Shown in pieces: positions 1 to 7,407 of a stretch of 12,733 bases of DNA (position 1 is the first letter of the stretch; each line of letters opens with the position of its first letter). The notes under the pieces were generated by a model. It saw only the letters and a program-made list of their open reading frames with translations, did not search any database and was not told the origin of the DNA. A program made the position numbers and the translations under genes. The stretch is from Armatimonadota bacterium (GTDB lineage: Bacteria; Armatimonadota; Fimbriimonadia; Fimbriimonadales; Fimbriimonadaceae), in the NCBI GenBank assembly GCA_023423495.1, contig JAFAFM010000202.1:1-12733 (forward strand), given 5' to 3'.

Positions 1-945
1 CAACTTGTCTCCAACAACATGCTCTATGCCATGAAGAACGACCTAGTTACGGTGGGACCAACCAATTGGAATGGCAACCTGGCGCTCAGTCTGCAGGACG
101 AAGCAAAGCCTGTTCAGAAGCGTTGGGAGTTCGACAGTGTCAAGGGAACCTTCAACATCAAAGGCGACCTTCGAACCTGGGAGAAGGGCACGGCGACGGA
201 TGGCGAAATCATCATTCAAGCCGACAAAATAGAGCACAACAACAAGACTGATGTGGTCACCGCAACTGGCAATGTCCGATACTTTTCGGCACGAGCAAAC
301 CTAACGTGCGAGAAGGCCGTCATCTTCCGAAAGGAGAAGCGGGCCGTGCTGACGGGCGCGGTCGATATGCTGATAAAACCCAAGAAGGACCAGAGCAAGG
401 CAATGATCGAGGAGATCCCGCCTTTCAAACCAGTCGTTCCCGAAGAAGTTGCTAAGAGCCGACCTGGAGCCCCCGCCGGTCAGAAGTCCGAGCAGCAGAA
501 GAAACTGGACGATAATGTGCAGAACCCCAAGACCATTCGTGACTACCCGATGGTCGTAACGGCGGCGAAGGTGGAGTATTGGTATGGACGCGGAAGCCGT
601 CGGGCGGTTATCACAGGCGATCCGCAAGCTCGGCAAGAACTCCCCGAGGGCCGCTGGCGTCACCTATGGGCGTTCCAAGCGTTCTATGACGGGGAAAAGG
701 AAACGCTGCGCATGGAGTCCCGTCAGGGTCAGATGGATACCCGGCTGCTCACCTCGGTAGGGGACGACGTGGTTGCAGAGCAGGTGACGGTGTCCACCAA
801 AGAAGACGACGAAGATTTGGAAGCCAAGGGCATGAAGGGAACTATCTTCGGGAAGTCAGACGATGACGAAGTCGGTCCGCCACCCCCTGATCCTATCAAG
901 CCGAAGACCGGCGGTGGTGGGTTGTCGGGCACGATTGGCCGCTAA
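1..945 (+). CDS. OstA/LptA-like outer-envelope protein (5' end outside window)
   Basis: The frame is open from base 1 and ends with TAA at 943-945. The ATG at 19 is only an internal methionine, so the true start lies upstream. 314 residues are visible. At about residues 68-127 there is an OstA/LptA-like unit: an 'IIIQADKIE' strand, then 'VVTATGNVRYFSARANLTCEKAV', quoted here only as the pattern ATGNV followed by LTCEKAV, and 'AVLTGAV'. This is the usual order 'define species, add element, mask' of beta-jellyroll LptA/LptC/LptD-N domains. A second, looser unit follows at about 182-244 (VVTAAKVEYWYG, AVITGDPQA). The tail is acidic, then proline- and glycine-rich (DDDEVGPPPPDP, KTGGGG). The family carries or binds lipopolysaccharide on the periplasmic side; here that role is inferred. 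The signal peptide, if any, lies outside the window. It converges on rimO across an 18-bp gap (946-963). Confidence 0.72.
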   Translation, partial: QLVSNNMLYAMKNDLVTVGPTNWNGNLALSLQDEAKPVQKRWEFDSVKGTFNIKGDLRTWEKGTATDGEIIIQADKIEHNNKTDVVTATGNVRYFSARANLTCEKAVIFRKEKRAVLTGAVDMLIKPKKDQSKAMIEEIPPFKPVVPEEVAKSRPGAPAGQKSEQQKKLDDNVQNPKTIRDYPMVVTAAKVEYWYGRGSRRAVITGDPQARQELPEGRWRHLWAFQAFYDGEKETLRMESRQGQMDTRLLTSVGDDVVAEQVTVSTKEDDEDLEAKGMKGTIFGKSDDDEVGPPPPDPIKPKTGGGGLSGTIGR

Positions 946-963
946 CCGGAGAATTCTCTTGAA

Positions 964-2358
964 TTACTGCGGCGCGACTGGGATCGCTTGCCGAAGGGGC
1001 CGCATTCGGCGGATAGGCTGATCCACAAATCCAACCGTCTGCCCGTAGAGGTCATACGGCTCGGCTTTAGTAACCTCGACCTCCGCAATTTGCCCGAGCG
1101 CGGATTCGCCCTGGAAGAAAACGAGACCGTCGATTTCGGGTGCGTCCCGGTGTGAGCGGCCGATCCACCAATCGCCCTGTCGGTCTTCGGTGAGCACAGA
1201 AAGTTTCCGGCCCACCCAGCCGTGATTAACCTCCAAGGAGATGTGTTGCTGTGTCCGCATCAGCTTGTCGTATCGCTCCTGTTTCACCTTTGCCGAAACC
1301 TGATCGGGCATGTCGTAAGACGGCGTGCCCGGCTCTCGGGAGAAGACGAAAGCACCCACGCGATCCAGCCGCGCTTCACGCACGAAGTCAAGCAGATACC
1401 GGTACTCCTCGTCGGTCTCACCAGGGAATCCAACGATAAAAGTCGTTCGAATCGCGACTTGAGGCATGGCCGAGCGAACCTTCTCGAACAGCCTGAGATA
1501 CCGCTCTCCGTCCCACGGTCTTCTCATCCTGCGCAGCGTTTCTGGATGTGCATGCTGGAGCGGAATGTCGATGTAGGGCAGTACCGACCGGCTTTTGGCC
1601 ATGGCATCTATCACCTCATCCGTGAGCCGGTTGGGATAGAAATAGAGAATCCGTACCCAGTCGATGCCGTCGACTTGATCGAGCTCTCGGAGAAGCTTTG
1701 GCAGGGTGAATTCTCGATACAGGTCGTATCCGTACTGGGTAACGTCCTGAGCGATGAGGTTGATTTCCCGCGTACCTTGTCGGGCCAAGTGGTTTGCCTC
1801 GGCGAGAACTCGTTCGATTGGTTTGGACTGGTGCCCGCCCCGAAAACTGGGAATCGTGCAGAAGGTGCACTTGTGGTCACAGCCTTCGCTAACCTTTAAA
1901 TAGGCACTCCAGGGTCGACCGCTGCGGGCCCGAGTTGGAACATCCGCCCATCGGTGGTGCGGAGCGCTCACCTGGATTTTGGCGTCGGGAGTTAGTCGCG
2001 GAGTTTCGCGGACGATTTCGTCGAAGCGGCCCATCTGCCCAACCCCAACATAGAGGTCGGCGCCGGGAGCAAGTTCGGCAAGTTCACTGCCCATGCGTTG
2101 GGCCAAGCAACCGGCGACGATGACTTTCTCCGTTCGACCGGCCCGCTTGTCGCGGATTGCTTCCTTGATGGCACGAATGGATTCCTCTTTGGCCGCTTCC
2201 AAGAAGCCGCAAGTGTTGATGACCGTGACGCCAACCTTTTTGGACGTGCCATCGATTTCGTAGCCAGCACCGCCCAAAACTCCCGCGATCTCTTCACTGT
2301 CGACCTCGTTCTTGGCGCACCCGAGGGTGACAATTCGGACCTTTTGAGATTTATCCAT
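964..2358 (-). CDS. rimO: Ribosomal protein S12 methylthiotransferase RimO
   Basis: 464 residues, full length for RimO. The enzyme adds a methylthio group to the conserved aspartate of ribosomal protein S12, using S-adenosylmethionine and two [4Fe-4S] clusters, in the cytoplasm. The N-terminal MTTase domain has its three cluster cysteines at C14 ([12 protein letters not shown]), C50 (NTCGF) and C84 (AGCLAQR). The radical-SAM CxxxCxxC motif is C160-C164-C167 (CDHKCTFC), followed by IPSFRG. A TRAM domain occupies about residues 380-445 and contains DAPEIDG, which with '[11 protein letters not shown]' points to RimO rather than MiaB. The ATG start lies inside the end of acnA: ATGGATAA holds the rimO ATG and the acnA TAA, an 8-nt overlap. 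There is no recognisable Shine-Dalgarno, so translation is probably coupled to acnA. Confidence 0.97.
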   Translation of the reverse strand: MDKSQKVRIVTLGCAKNEVDSEEIAGVLGGAGYEIDGTSKKVGVTVINTCGFLEAAKEESIRAIKEAIRDKRAGRTEKVIVAGCLAQRMGSELAELAPGADLYVGVGQMGRFDEIVRETPRLTPDAKIQVSAPHHRWADVPTRARSGRPWSAYLKVSEGCDHKCTFCTIPSFRGGHQSKPIERVLAEANHLARQGTREINLIAQDVTQYGYDLYREFTLPKLLRELDQVDGIDWVRILYFYPNRLTDEVIDAMAKSRSVLPYIDIPLQHAHPETLRRMRRPWDGERYLRLFEKVRSAMPQVAIRTTFIVGFPGETDEEYRYLLDFVREARLDRVGAFVFSREPGTPSYDMPDQVSAKVKQERYDKLMRTQQHISLEVNHGWVGRKLSVLTEDRQGDWWIGRSHRDAPEIDGLVFFQGESALGQIAEVEVTKAEPYDLYGQTVGFVDQPIRRMRPLRQAIPVAPQ

Positions 2359-4984
2359 TCAGCAGTTGTCGCAGCACGTAATGAAGGATGCCTCCATTTC
2401 GGTAGTACTGGATTTCCTGGGGAGTGTCGATTCGGACCTTCACACTAAATTCCTTAGCGTCGGCTTCGACTCGCAAAACCTTGCCCGCAGAGAATCCGCT
2501 TGCAAGGGCATCGGCAAGCCCGATTAGATTGAAGGTTTCGGTCCCCGTAAGGCCTAAAGACTCCCGGTTTTCGCCCGGCATGAACTCGACAGGCAAAATG
2601 CCCATACCTACCAGGTTCGAGCGGTGAATGCGCTCAAAGCTTTCGGCCAGCACCATCTTGATGCCAAGCAGGTTCGTGCCCTTGGCCGCCCAATCTCGAC
2701 TGGAGCCTGAGCCGTATTCCTTTCCAGCAATCACAACCAGCGGTGTTCCGGTCAGCTTGTACTGCACGGACGCGTCGTAGATTGTGGTCACCTCGCCAGT
2801 TGGCAGGTATGTGGTGAAACCACCCTCTGTACCAGGAGCGAGCAGGTTGCGAAGTCTCACGTTGGCGAACGTGCCCCGAACCATCACCTCGTCGTGCCCT
2901 CGTCGAGCGCCGTAGGAGTTAAACATCCGGGCATCCACGCCTCGCTCGGTGAGATACTTACCGGCAGGCGAGTTCAACTTAATCGAGCCGGCAGGACTGA
3001 TGTGGTCAGTCGTGATGCTGTCGCCCAAAACAGCGAGCGCGCGCATCCCGTACAGATCCGCAACCTTTTCGGGCGCGACACGGCTCATGCCTTGAAAGTA
3101 AGGCGGATTCTTGATGTAAGTGGAGCTGTCCTCCCACTCAAAGAGGCTGCCCTTGGGAGCGTCAATGTTCGCCCACTTCTCATCTCCCTTAAAGACGTCA
3201 GCGTAGGATTTCGTGAACAGTTCTCGGTCGATGCTGGACTCCACATAACTGGCGACCTCTTCCTGAGTTGGCCAGAGGTCGCTGAGGAACACATCGGTTC
3301 CATCTCGATCCTTGCCGATCGGGTCCTTCTTGAGGTCGATCTCCAACGTTCCCGCCAAAGCGAACGCCACGACCAGCGGAGGTGACATTAGGTAGTTGGC
3401 TTTAACATCCTGCTGGATGCGGCCCTCGAAGTTTCGGTTGCCACTGAGCACGCTACAGACCACCAAGTCTTCTTCCTGGACGGTCTTAGCGACTGCATCG
3501 GGCAAAGGTCCGGAGTTTCCGATACAAGTAGTGCAGCCATATCCGACCACGTTAAATCCAATTTGGTTAAGGTCGTCGAGGAGCCCGCTCTTTTGCAGGT
3601 ACTCGGTCACGACCCGCGAACCCGGAGCCAAAGAGGTCTTGACCCACTCTTTGGGTTGAAGTCCACGACTGGCCGCTTTCCGAGCAACCAGACCGGCCGC
3701 CACCATCACGCTGGGGTTCGACGTGTTGGTGCAGCTTGTAATGGCGGCAATCACCACGCTGCCGTTTCCTAACCCAGCCTTGGTCGCAACAGCGGTGCCG
3801 CCGCCAGCCAGATGGGGAAACGCGCCATGCAGTGACTTTCGTGCGTCGCTTAAAGGCACCCGGTCTTGTGGCCTCTTGGGACCGGCGACGCTCGGTTCGA
3901 CGGTAGCAAGATCCAATTCAAGGGTGTCCGTATAGACTGGATCTGGGGAGTCGGACGTGTAGAACAGGCCCTGTTCGCGCATGTAGTCTTCCACCAACTG
4001 CACTTGGTGCTCGGGTCGACCGGTGAGTCGGAGATAACGCAGCGTTTCGCCGTCCACGGGGAAGATGCCGCAAGTCGCGCCGTATTCGGGAGCCATGTTG
4101 GCAAGGGTTGCCCGGTCGGCCAGGGGCAGGCTTAAAGCGCCAGTTCCGTAGTATTCGACGAACTTACCGACTACGCCCTTCTTTCGAAGCATTTCGGTTA
4201 CTCGAAGCACGAGGTCGGTGGCGGTAGTGCCTTCCGAGAGCTTGCCCGTAAGCTTGAATCCGATCACGTGTGGGATAAGCATGGAAACCGGCTGACCTAG
4301 CATTGCTGCCTCCGCCTCAATCCCGCCGACGCCCCAGCCCAGAACTCCAAGGCCGTTGACCATGGTGGTATGGCTGTCTGTGCCTACAAGGGTATCGGGA
4401 TATGCTTCGCCCGTCTTCTGGTTTACGAATACACCGCGCGCCAAATACTCAAGGTTGACCTGGTGGCAAATTCCAGTGTTCGGAGGAACCACTTTGAAGT
4501 CTTCAAGAGCGTTCTGCCCCCACTTGAGGAAGCGGTATCGCTCCTCGTTTCTTTCGAATTCCAAATCGCGATTGATGAGAAGCGCGGCTTCGGAACCGTA
4601 TGCGTCCACTTGGACGGAGTGATCGATAACCAGTTCCACGGGCTGCAGTGGATTGATCTTGTTTGGGTCTCCGCCGAGCACCTTCATCGCATCGCGCATG
4701 GCGGCAAGGTCCACCACGCAAGGCACACCGGTGAAATCTTGAAGGAGTACTCGGGCAGGAGAATATGCGATCTCATGGACTGGTTCGGCAGTTGGATTCC
4801 AGTCGATCAGATTCTGAATATCCTCTTTCTGGACGGAGCCTTGGCCCTCGGTTCGGAGAAGGTTTTCAAGGAGGATGCGCAAGGAGTAAGGAAGTCTTTC
4901 TGCACCCGGGATCGCCTTCAGGCTGTAGATGGTGTAGTTTTTGCCACCGCTGGCAAGGGTCGTCTTCGCTCCGAAACTATTCAA
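2351..4984 (-). CDS. acnA: Aconitate hydratase A (aconitase)
   Basis: 877 residues, the normal length for the AcnA/IRP1 branch. It interconverts citrate and isocitrate through cis-aconitate in the TCA cycle, using a [4Fe-4S] cluster. The cluster ligands are C418 (SCTNTSNP), C484 and C487 ([12 protein letters not shown]); their 66- and 3-residue spacing matches the family. Other family signatures visible are [35 protein letters not shown], the swivel-domain [15 protein letters not shown], and [15 protein letters not shown]. The start codon is TTG (4984-4982). It is preferred because the protein then begins with the family-typical MNSFGA, a strong AAGGAGG lies 4 nt upstream, and an in-frame TAA sits only four codons upstream (4996-4994), so no longer form is possible. 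It is the first gene of a probable acnA-rimO operon and is divergent from the STN-domain gene. Confidence 0.98.
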   Translation of the reverse strand: MNSFGAKTTLASGGKNYTIYSLKAIPGAERLPYSLRILLENLLRTEGQGSVQKEDIQNLIDWNPTAEPVHEIAYSPARVLLQDFTGVPCVVDLAAMRDAMKVLGGDPNKINPLQPVELVIDHSVQVDAYGSEAALLINRDLEFERNEERYRFLKWGQNALEDFKVVPPNTGICHQVNLEYLARGVFVNQKTGEAYPDTLVGTDSHTTMVNGLGVLGWGVGGIEAEAAMLGQPVSMLIPHVIGFKLTGKLSEGTTATDLVLRVTEMLRKKGVVGKFVEYYGTGALSLPLADRATLANMAPEYGATCGIFPVDGETLRYLRLTGRPEHQVQLVEDYMREQGLFYTSDSPDPVYTDTLELDLATVEPSVAGPKRPQDRVPLSDARKSLHGAFPHLAGGGTAVATKAGLGNGSVVIAAITSCTNTSNPSVMVAAGLVARKAASRGLQPKEWVKTSLAPGSRVVTEYLQKSGLLDDLNQIGFNVVGYGCTTCIGNSGPLPDAVAKTVQEEDLVVCSVLSGNRNFEGRIQQDVKANYLMSPPLVVAFALAGTLEIDLKKDPIGKDRDGTDVFLSDLWPTQEEVASYVESSIDRELFTKSYADVFKGDEKWANIDAPKGSLFEWEDSSTYIKNPPYFQGMSRVAPEKVADLYGMRALAVLGDSITTDHISPAGSIKLNSPAGKYLTERGVDARMFNSYGARRGHDEVMVRGTFANVRLRNLLAPGTEGGFTTYLPTGEVTTIYDASVQYKLTGTPLVVIAGKEYGSGSSRDWAAKGTNLLGIKMVLAESFERIHRSNLVGMGILPVEFMPGENRESLGLTGTETFNLIGLADALASGFSAGKVLRVEADAKEFSVKVRIDTPQEIQYYRNGGILHYVLRQLLNG

Positions 4985-4988
4985 TTGG

Positions 4989-4995
4989 CCTCCTT
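4989..4995 (-). promoter_or_regulatory. Strong ribosome binding site for acnA with TTG start
   Basis: On the minus strand AAGGAGG is followed by CCAA and then TTG. It is a near-perfect anti-16S complement and decides the non-ATG start of acnA. It is the only convincing Shine-Dalgarno in front of any gene start in this window. Confidence 0.85.
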
Positions 4996-5001
4996 ATGCA
5001 A

Positions 5002-5021
5002 TTCGCCACTTGCGCGGCGAA
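5002..5021 (-). promoter_or_regulatory. Small inverted repeat in the acnA leader
   Basis: On the acnA transcript TTCGCC and GGCGAA form a perfect 6-bp stem with an 8-nt loop (GCGCAAGT), ending 6 nt before the AAGGAGG ribosome binding site. It could be a leader hairpin or a protein-binding palindrome. No known riboswitch or operator was recognised, and a stem this short can arise by chance. Confidence 0.3.
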
Positions 5022-5063
5022 AGGGCAGCAATCCGTTCGGGCAAGGGTCGTGAATCTAATACG

Positions 5064-5069
5064 AATATA
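5064..5069 (-). promoter_or_regulatory. Possible -10 element for acnA-rimO
   Basis: TATATT on the minus strand (five of six bases of TATAAT) lies about 80 nt upstream of the acnA TTG in an AT-rich patch of the divergent intergenic region. No good -35 hexamer is seen at 16-18 nt, so this is only a candidate. It would give an acnA leader of roughly 70 nt that contains the small inverted repeat and the ribosome binding site. Confidence 0.25.
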
Positions 5070-5102
5070 CCGTTTTTGTACTTAAGCTTCTGGGTCGCCC
5101 CA

Positions 5103-5132
5103 TTGGCACATGGCCCGTTATCGGACTACAAT
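5103..5132 (+). promoter_or_regulatory. Sigma70-like promoter for the STN-domain gene
   Basis: TTGGCA (5103-5108, five of six bases of TTGACA) and TACAAT (5127-5132, five of six of TATAAT) are separated by 18 bp. Transcription would start near 5139-5140, only about 6 nt before the ATG at 5146. The promoter therefore argues for that ATG over the one at 5110, and for a nearly leaderless mRNA. Confidence 0.6.
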
Positions 5133-5145
5133 TGTTTCAAACGCC

Positions 5146-7407
5146 ATGAACCTGCTAATTTCTCTTGTGTTTGCCGCGAGCCTAGGGTCTCAAGGCCTGG
5201 ATCAGAAGGTCTCTGCCGAGGTACGTGCAGCTCCCGCACCCGAAGCACTCGAGAGTCTGTCTCGGCAGATCGGCATTCCACTTCAGGGAATGCAGAGCGT
5301 TAAAAAGGACTTCTTAGTAATCCGCGTTAAGGACGTTCCCGCGAGTGAACTCCTGAAGCGCATCGCATCCACTCTGAATGCAAGCTGGGAGAAAACGGAT
5401 ACGGGGTACCGCCTGCTCCGAAGCCCACAAGATGTTCGTGCAGAAGAGCAGAAGGAGTACCTGCTGAGCCTCGAGCGAGTTAAAAAAGCGCTCGAGCGAA
5501 TCGGAGGAGACCTTAAAAAGGAGAAGCCACTCACCCCAGAATCCGCCCAACTTTTGGCGGAACGTCTTTATGGAGCTTACGAGACGCAGAGGACCGGCAC
5601 GCCGAACATGACCGCTTGGCAGATGATCTCAAACCTCCAAAACAGCACGCCTGCATATCGGCTCATCAATGAAATCTCCTTAAGCATTCCTGCCGAGACA
5701 TTTGCCAGCGTTCCACGAGGCAAGCGAATTGTCTTTGCTAGCCAACCAACACGCATGCAGCGCCGAATGCCCCTGGACATATCCCAAGCGATCGCTCGGT
5801 TTTGGAAGGACCAGGCGATTTGGGCAAAGGCACAAAAAGCGGTTAAGGACCGACGGGGCGGTGAGAATTACTACTACTTCGAAAACACTTCCGACCCTTC
5901 GAACAGCAAGATCGGAAAGATTCTTTTGTCGGTAACTCACAGTCCGGCGGGCAACTACCACTCTTGCCGCATAACGGTTGCGGATCAAAAGGGAAGATCT
6001 ATCGCTTCTGCGAACTCTTCGCTATCCGCCGAGCCAAACATCTACTTTCCAGACCAAAGTAAGCCGCCAGCAACAAACGAAGAGAGCATCCAGTTCAAAG
6101 GCGCTTCAAAGGAAATGGCGGACGAGCTTGCCAAAGTCTATGCCGTCGCCATGGCGGGCCGTGGCACTCTTCCCCAGATGCAGTTGCCAGACGAACTCAA
6201 ACAGCTGATTTTAAACCCGGAAAAACACGAGCCGCTTAGCTTCATCGCCACCGATACTTTGCTTGAGGTCTCAAGGATCAAGAACAAAAACTTGGTGGCC
6301 TGCCCTGACGACTCGATGATTTACGCAGCATTTGCTGTTCAAAACCCGAAGCCTACAGCCGTGATGGCGATGCTTAAATCCTTCGGTACTGAAACCGTTG
6401 AAGAGGATAAGTGGATCATCTTACGTCCCTCGTTCCAGCAATACGCTCGTCAGAACAGGACTAGTCGCTCAGCGTTGGGAGACTTTCTTCGGCGAGCCGT
6501 CAAAGACGGACGCTTCTCTCTGGAAAATCGAGCACAGTTTGCCTACAACAGTGACCAAGAAGAGCAGAGCGTTTTGCCGATGTTCTGCGCGATCTTGCTC
6601 GGTTTCTCTGAGGAAGGTGTTATGGGTAATGATTGGAGCAGCCTCCGGCTTTATGGCTCCCTGACCACCAACCAGCGGCAATTGGCAAAGTCTGGGCAAC
6701 CCATTCCATTTAGTGCGCTCATGCCTTCCCAAATCGAGATCCTTCGCCATGCGACTTTTGATGCTGAGTACGCACACATCAGCCAGCAGTTCGATGAGCA
6801 GGACACGGCTGAGTTTGCCAACGAGGACGGCATCACGTTAGGAGGGGGGCTATTCTCAGAAATCACCGAAATCCTTCCGAATGGATTTACCGGTCGGGAA
6901 CTGCTCGAGGTTAACGACGAAACCACCGCTAAGTTGTTTGCCAAACCCCTTCCTGCCGATGGTCAGCCTTCCTACTTTGGCGAGCATTCGTTTGATGAAG
7001 AGGGGCTCGCCTTTGAACTCTTCCAAGCAGAAAAGCCTGAACTATTCCCGTGGCGGAACCAGGGCAGCTACCGGGCTCCAACCTTCGGAGAATTTCGAAG
7101 TGGCACGGAACGGCGCGTTAATATGAAGATACAGTTGAACAAGCGTGCGGCATTTGAGCAAACGCTTACTGACAAAACCTACACGTCGAACTATGTCCCG
7201 CTGGCCAAGTTGCCGGCAGATGTCAAAAAGCGGATCGAGGAAGCACAGGTGAGATACCGGGAGCAGTACAAAGACTACAAGCCGCCACAGACCACCGGCG
7301 GTGGTGGTGGGAACCCCTCCACCACCACCAGTGACGAGCCGCCGCTAGTTCTTCCAATCTGCGGTGAACACATTCGTTTCGCCGCGGACTTTGCCGTTTC
7401 GGTTTGA
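5146..7407 (+). CDS. Exported protein with two STN-like (secretin/TonB N-terminal) modules, no secretin pore
   Basis: 753 residues from the ATG at 5146. The frame also allows an ATG at 5110 (765 residues), but the promoter at 5103-5132 lies across that codon, and from 5146 the protein opens with a hydrophobic segment (MNLLISLVFAASLGSQG) like a short signal peptide. Residues ~29-92 look like an STN domain: LESLSRQIGIPLQG, then VKDVPASELLKRI, then GYRLLRSP. A charged, possibly coiled-coil stretch follows (~95-125). A second STN-like unit is at ~360-430 (LLEVSRIKNKNLVACPDD, PTAVMAMLKSFG, DKWIILRP). After it comes a 'LYGSLTTNQRQLAKSGQPIPFSAL'-type region (key part SLTTNQRQLAKSGQPIPF). The tail is a glycine/threonine linker. 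No beta-barrel secretin domain or TonB receptor plug is present. The function is unknown; a periplasmic or cell-surface location is inferred. The last 63 bp overlap the convergent propeller gene. Confidence 0.8.
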   Translation: MNLLISLVFAASLGSQGLDQKVSAEVRAAPAPEALESLSRQIGIPLQGMQSVKKDFLVIRVKDVPASELLKRIASTLNASWEKTDTGYRLLRSPQDVRAEEQKEYLLSLERVKKALERIGGDLKKEKPLTPESAQLLAERLYGAYETQRTGTPNMTAWQMISNLQNSTPAYRLINEISLSIPAETFASVPRGKRIVFASQPTRMQRRMPLDISQAIARFWKDQAIWAKAQKAVKDRRGGENYYYFENTSDPSNSKIGKILLSVTHSPAGNYHSCRITVADQKGRSIASANSSLSAEPNIYFPDQSKPPATNEESIQFKGASKEMADELAKVYAVAMAGRGTLPQMQLPDELKQLILNPEKHEPLSFIATDTLLEVSRIKNKNLVACPDDSMIYAAFAVQNPKPTAVMAMLKSFGTETVEEDKWIILRPSFQQYARQNRTSRSALGDFLRRAVKDGRFSLENRAQFAYNSDQEEQSVLPMFCAILLGFSEEGVMGNDWSSLRLYGSLTTNQRQLAKSGQPIPFSALMPSQIEILRHATFDAEYAHISQQFDEQDTAEFANEDGITLGGGLFSEITEILPNGFTGRELLEVNDETTAKLFAKPLPADGQPSYFGEHSFDEEGLAFELFQAEKPELFPWRNQGSYRAPTFGEFRSGTERRVNMKIQLNKRAAFEQTLTDKTYTSNYVPLAKLPADVKKRIEEAQVRYREQYKDYKPPQTTGGGGGNPSTTTSDEPPLVLPICGEHIRFAADFAVSV
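7300..7329. terminator. Perfect 11-bp GC-rich hairpin at a convergent gene overlap (possible U-less terminator)
   Basis: GGTGGTGGTGG (7300-7310), loop GAACCCCT, CCACCACCACC (7319-7329). On the minus strand it begins 15 nt after the stop of the propeller gene, where a terminator belongs. On the plus strand it lies inside the coding region (Gly-rich then Thr-rich residues). No T-run follows on either strand, so it is not a canonical intrinsic terminator. ACCACC at 7291-7296 could pair with GGTGGT at 7300-7305 as a competing smaller hairpin. Confidence 0.4.

Noticed and set aside
949..958. Palindrome GAGAATTCTC between the first gene and rimO as a terminator
   Set aside because: It is only 10 bp with no loop and no T-run; too short to call a terminator or operator.
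1222..1899. 225-codon open frame on the plus strand opposite rimO
   Set aside because: It is antisense to the conserved MTTase and radical-SAM coding region, its translation shows no domain, and its openness follows from rimO codon bias.
4370..5053. 227-codon open frame on the plus strand opposite the start of acnA
   Set aside because: It lies antisense to confidently identified aconitase sequence and has no recognisable motif; a shadow frame.
5110..5145. Upstream ATG giving a 765-residue STN-domain protein
   Set aside because: A good promoter (5103-5132) lies across it, no ribosome site precedes it, and the signal-like segment begins at the next ATG (5146).
4985..5145. A small RNA gene, tRNA or riboswitch in the largest intergenic gap
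   Set aside because: Only promoter-like hexamers, a ribosome site and one 6-bp stem are seen; no cloverleaf or known riboswitch core is present.
7291..7332. GGT/ACC triplet runs as a tandem repeat or CRISPR-like array
   Set aside because: It is a single short inverted pair of triplet runs encoding Gly- and Thr-rich residues, with no spacers and no repeat unit longer than three bases.
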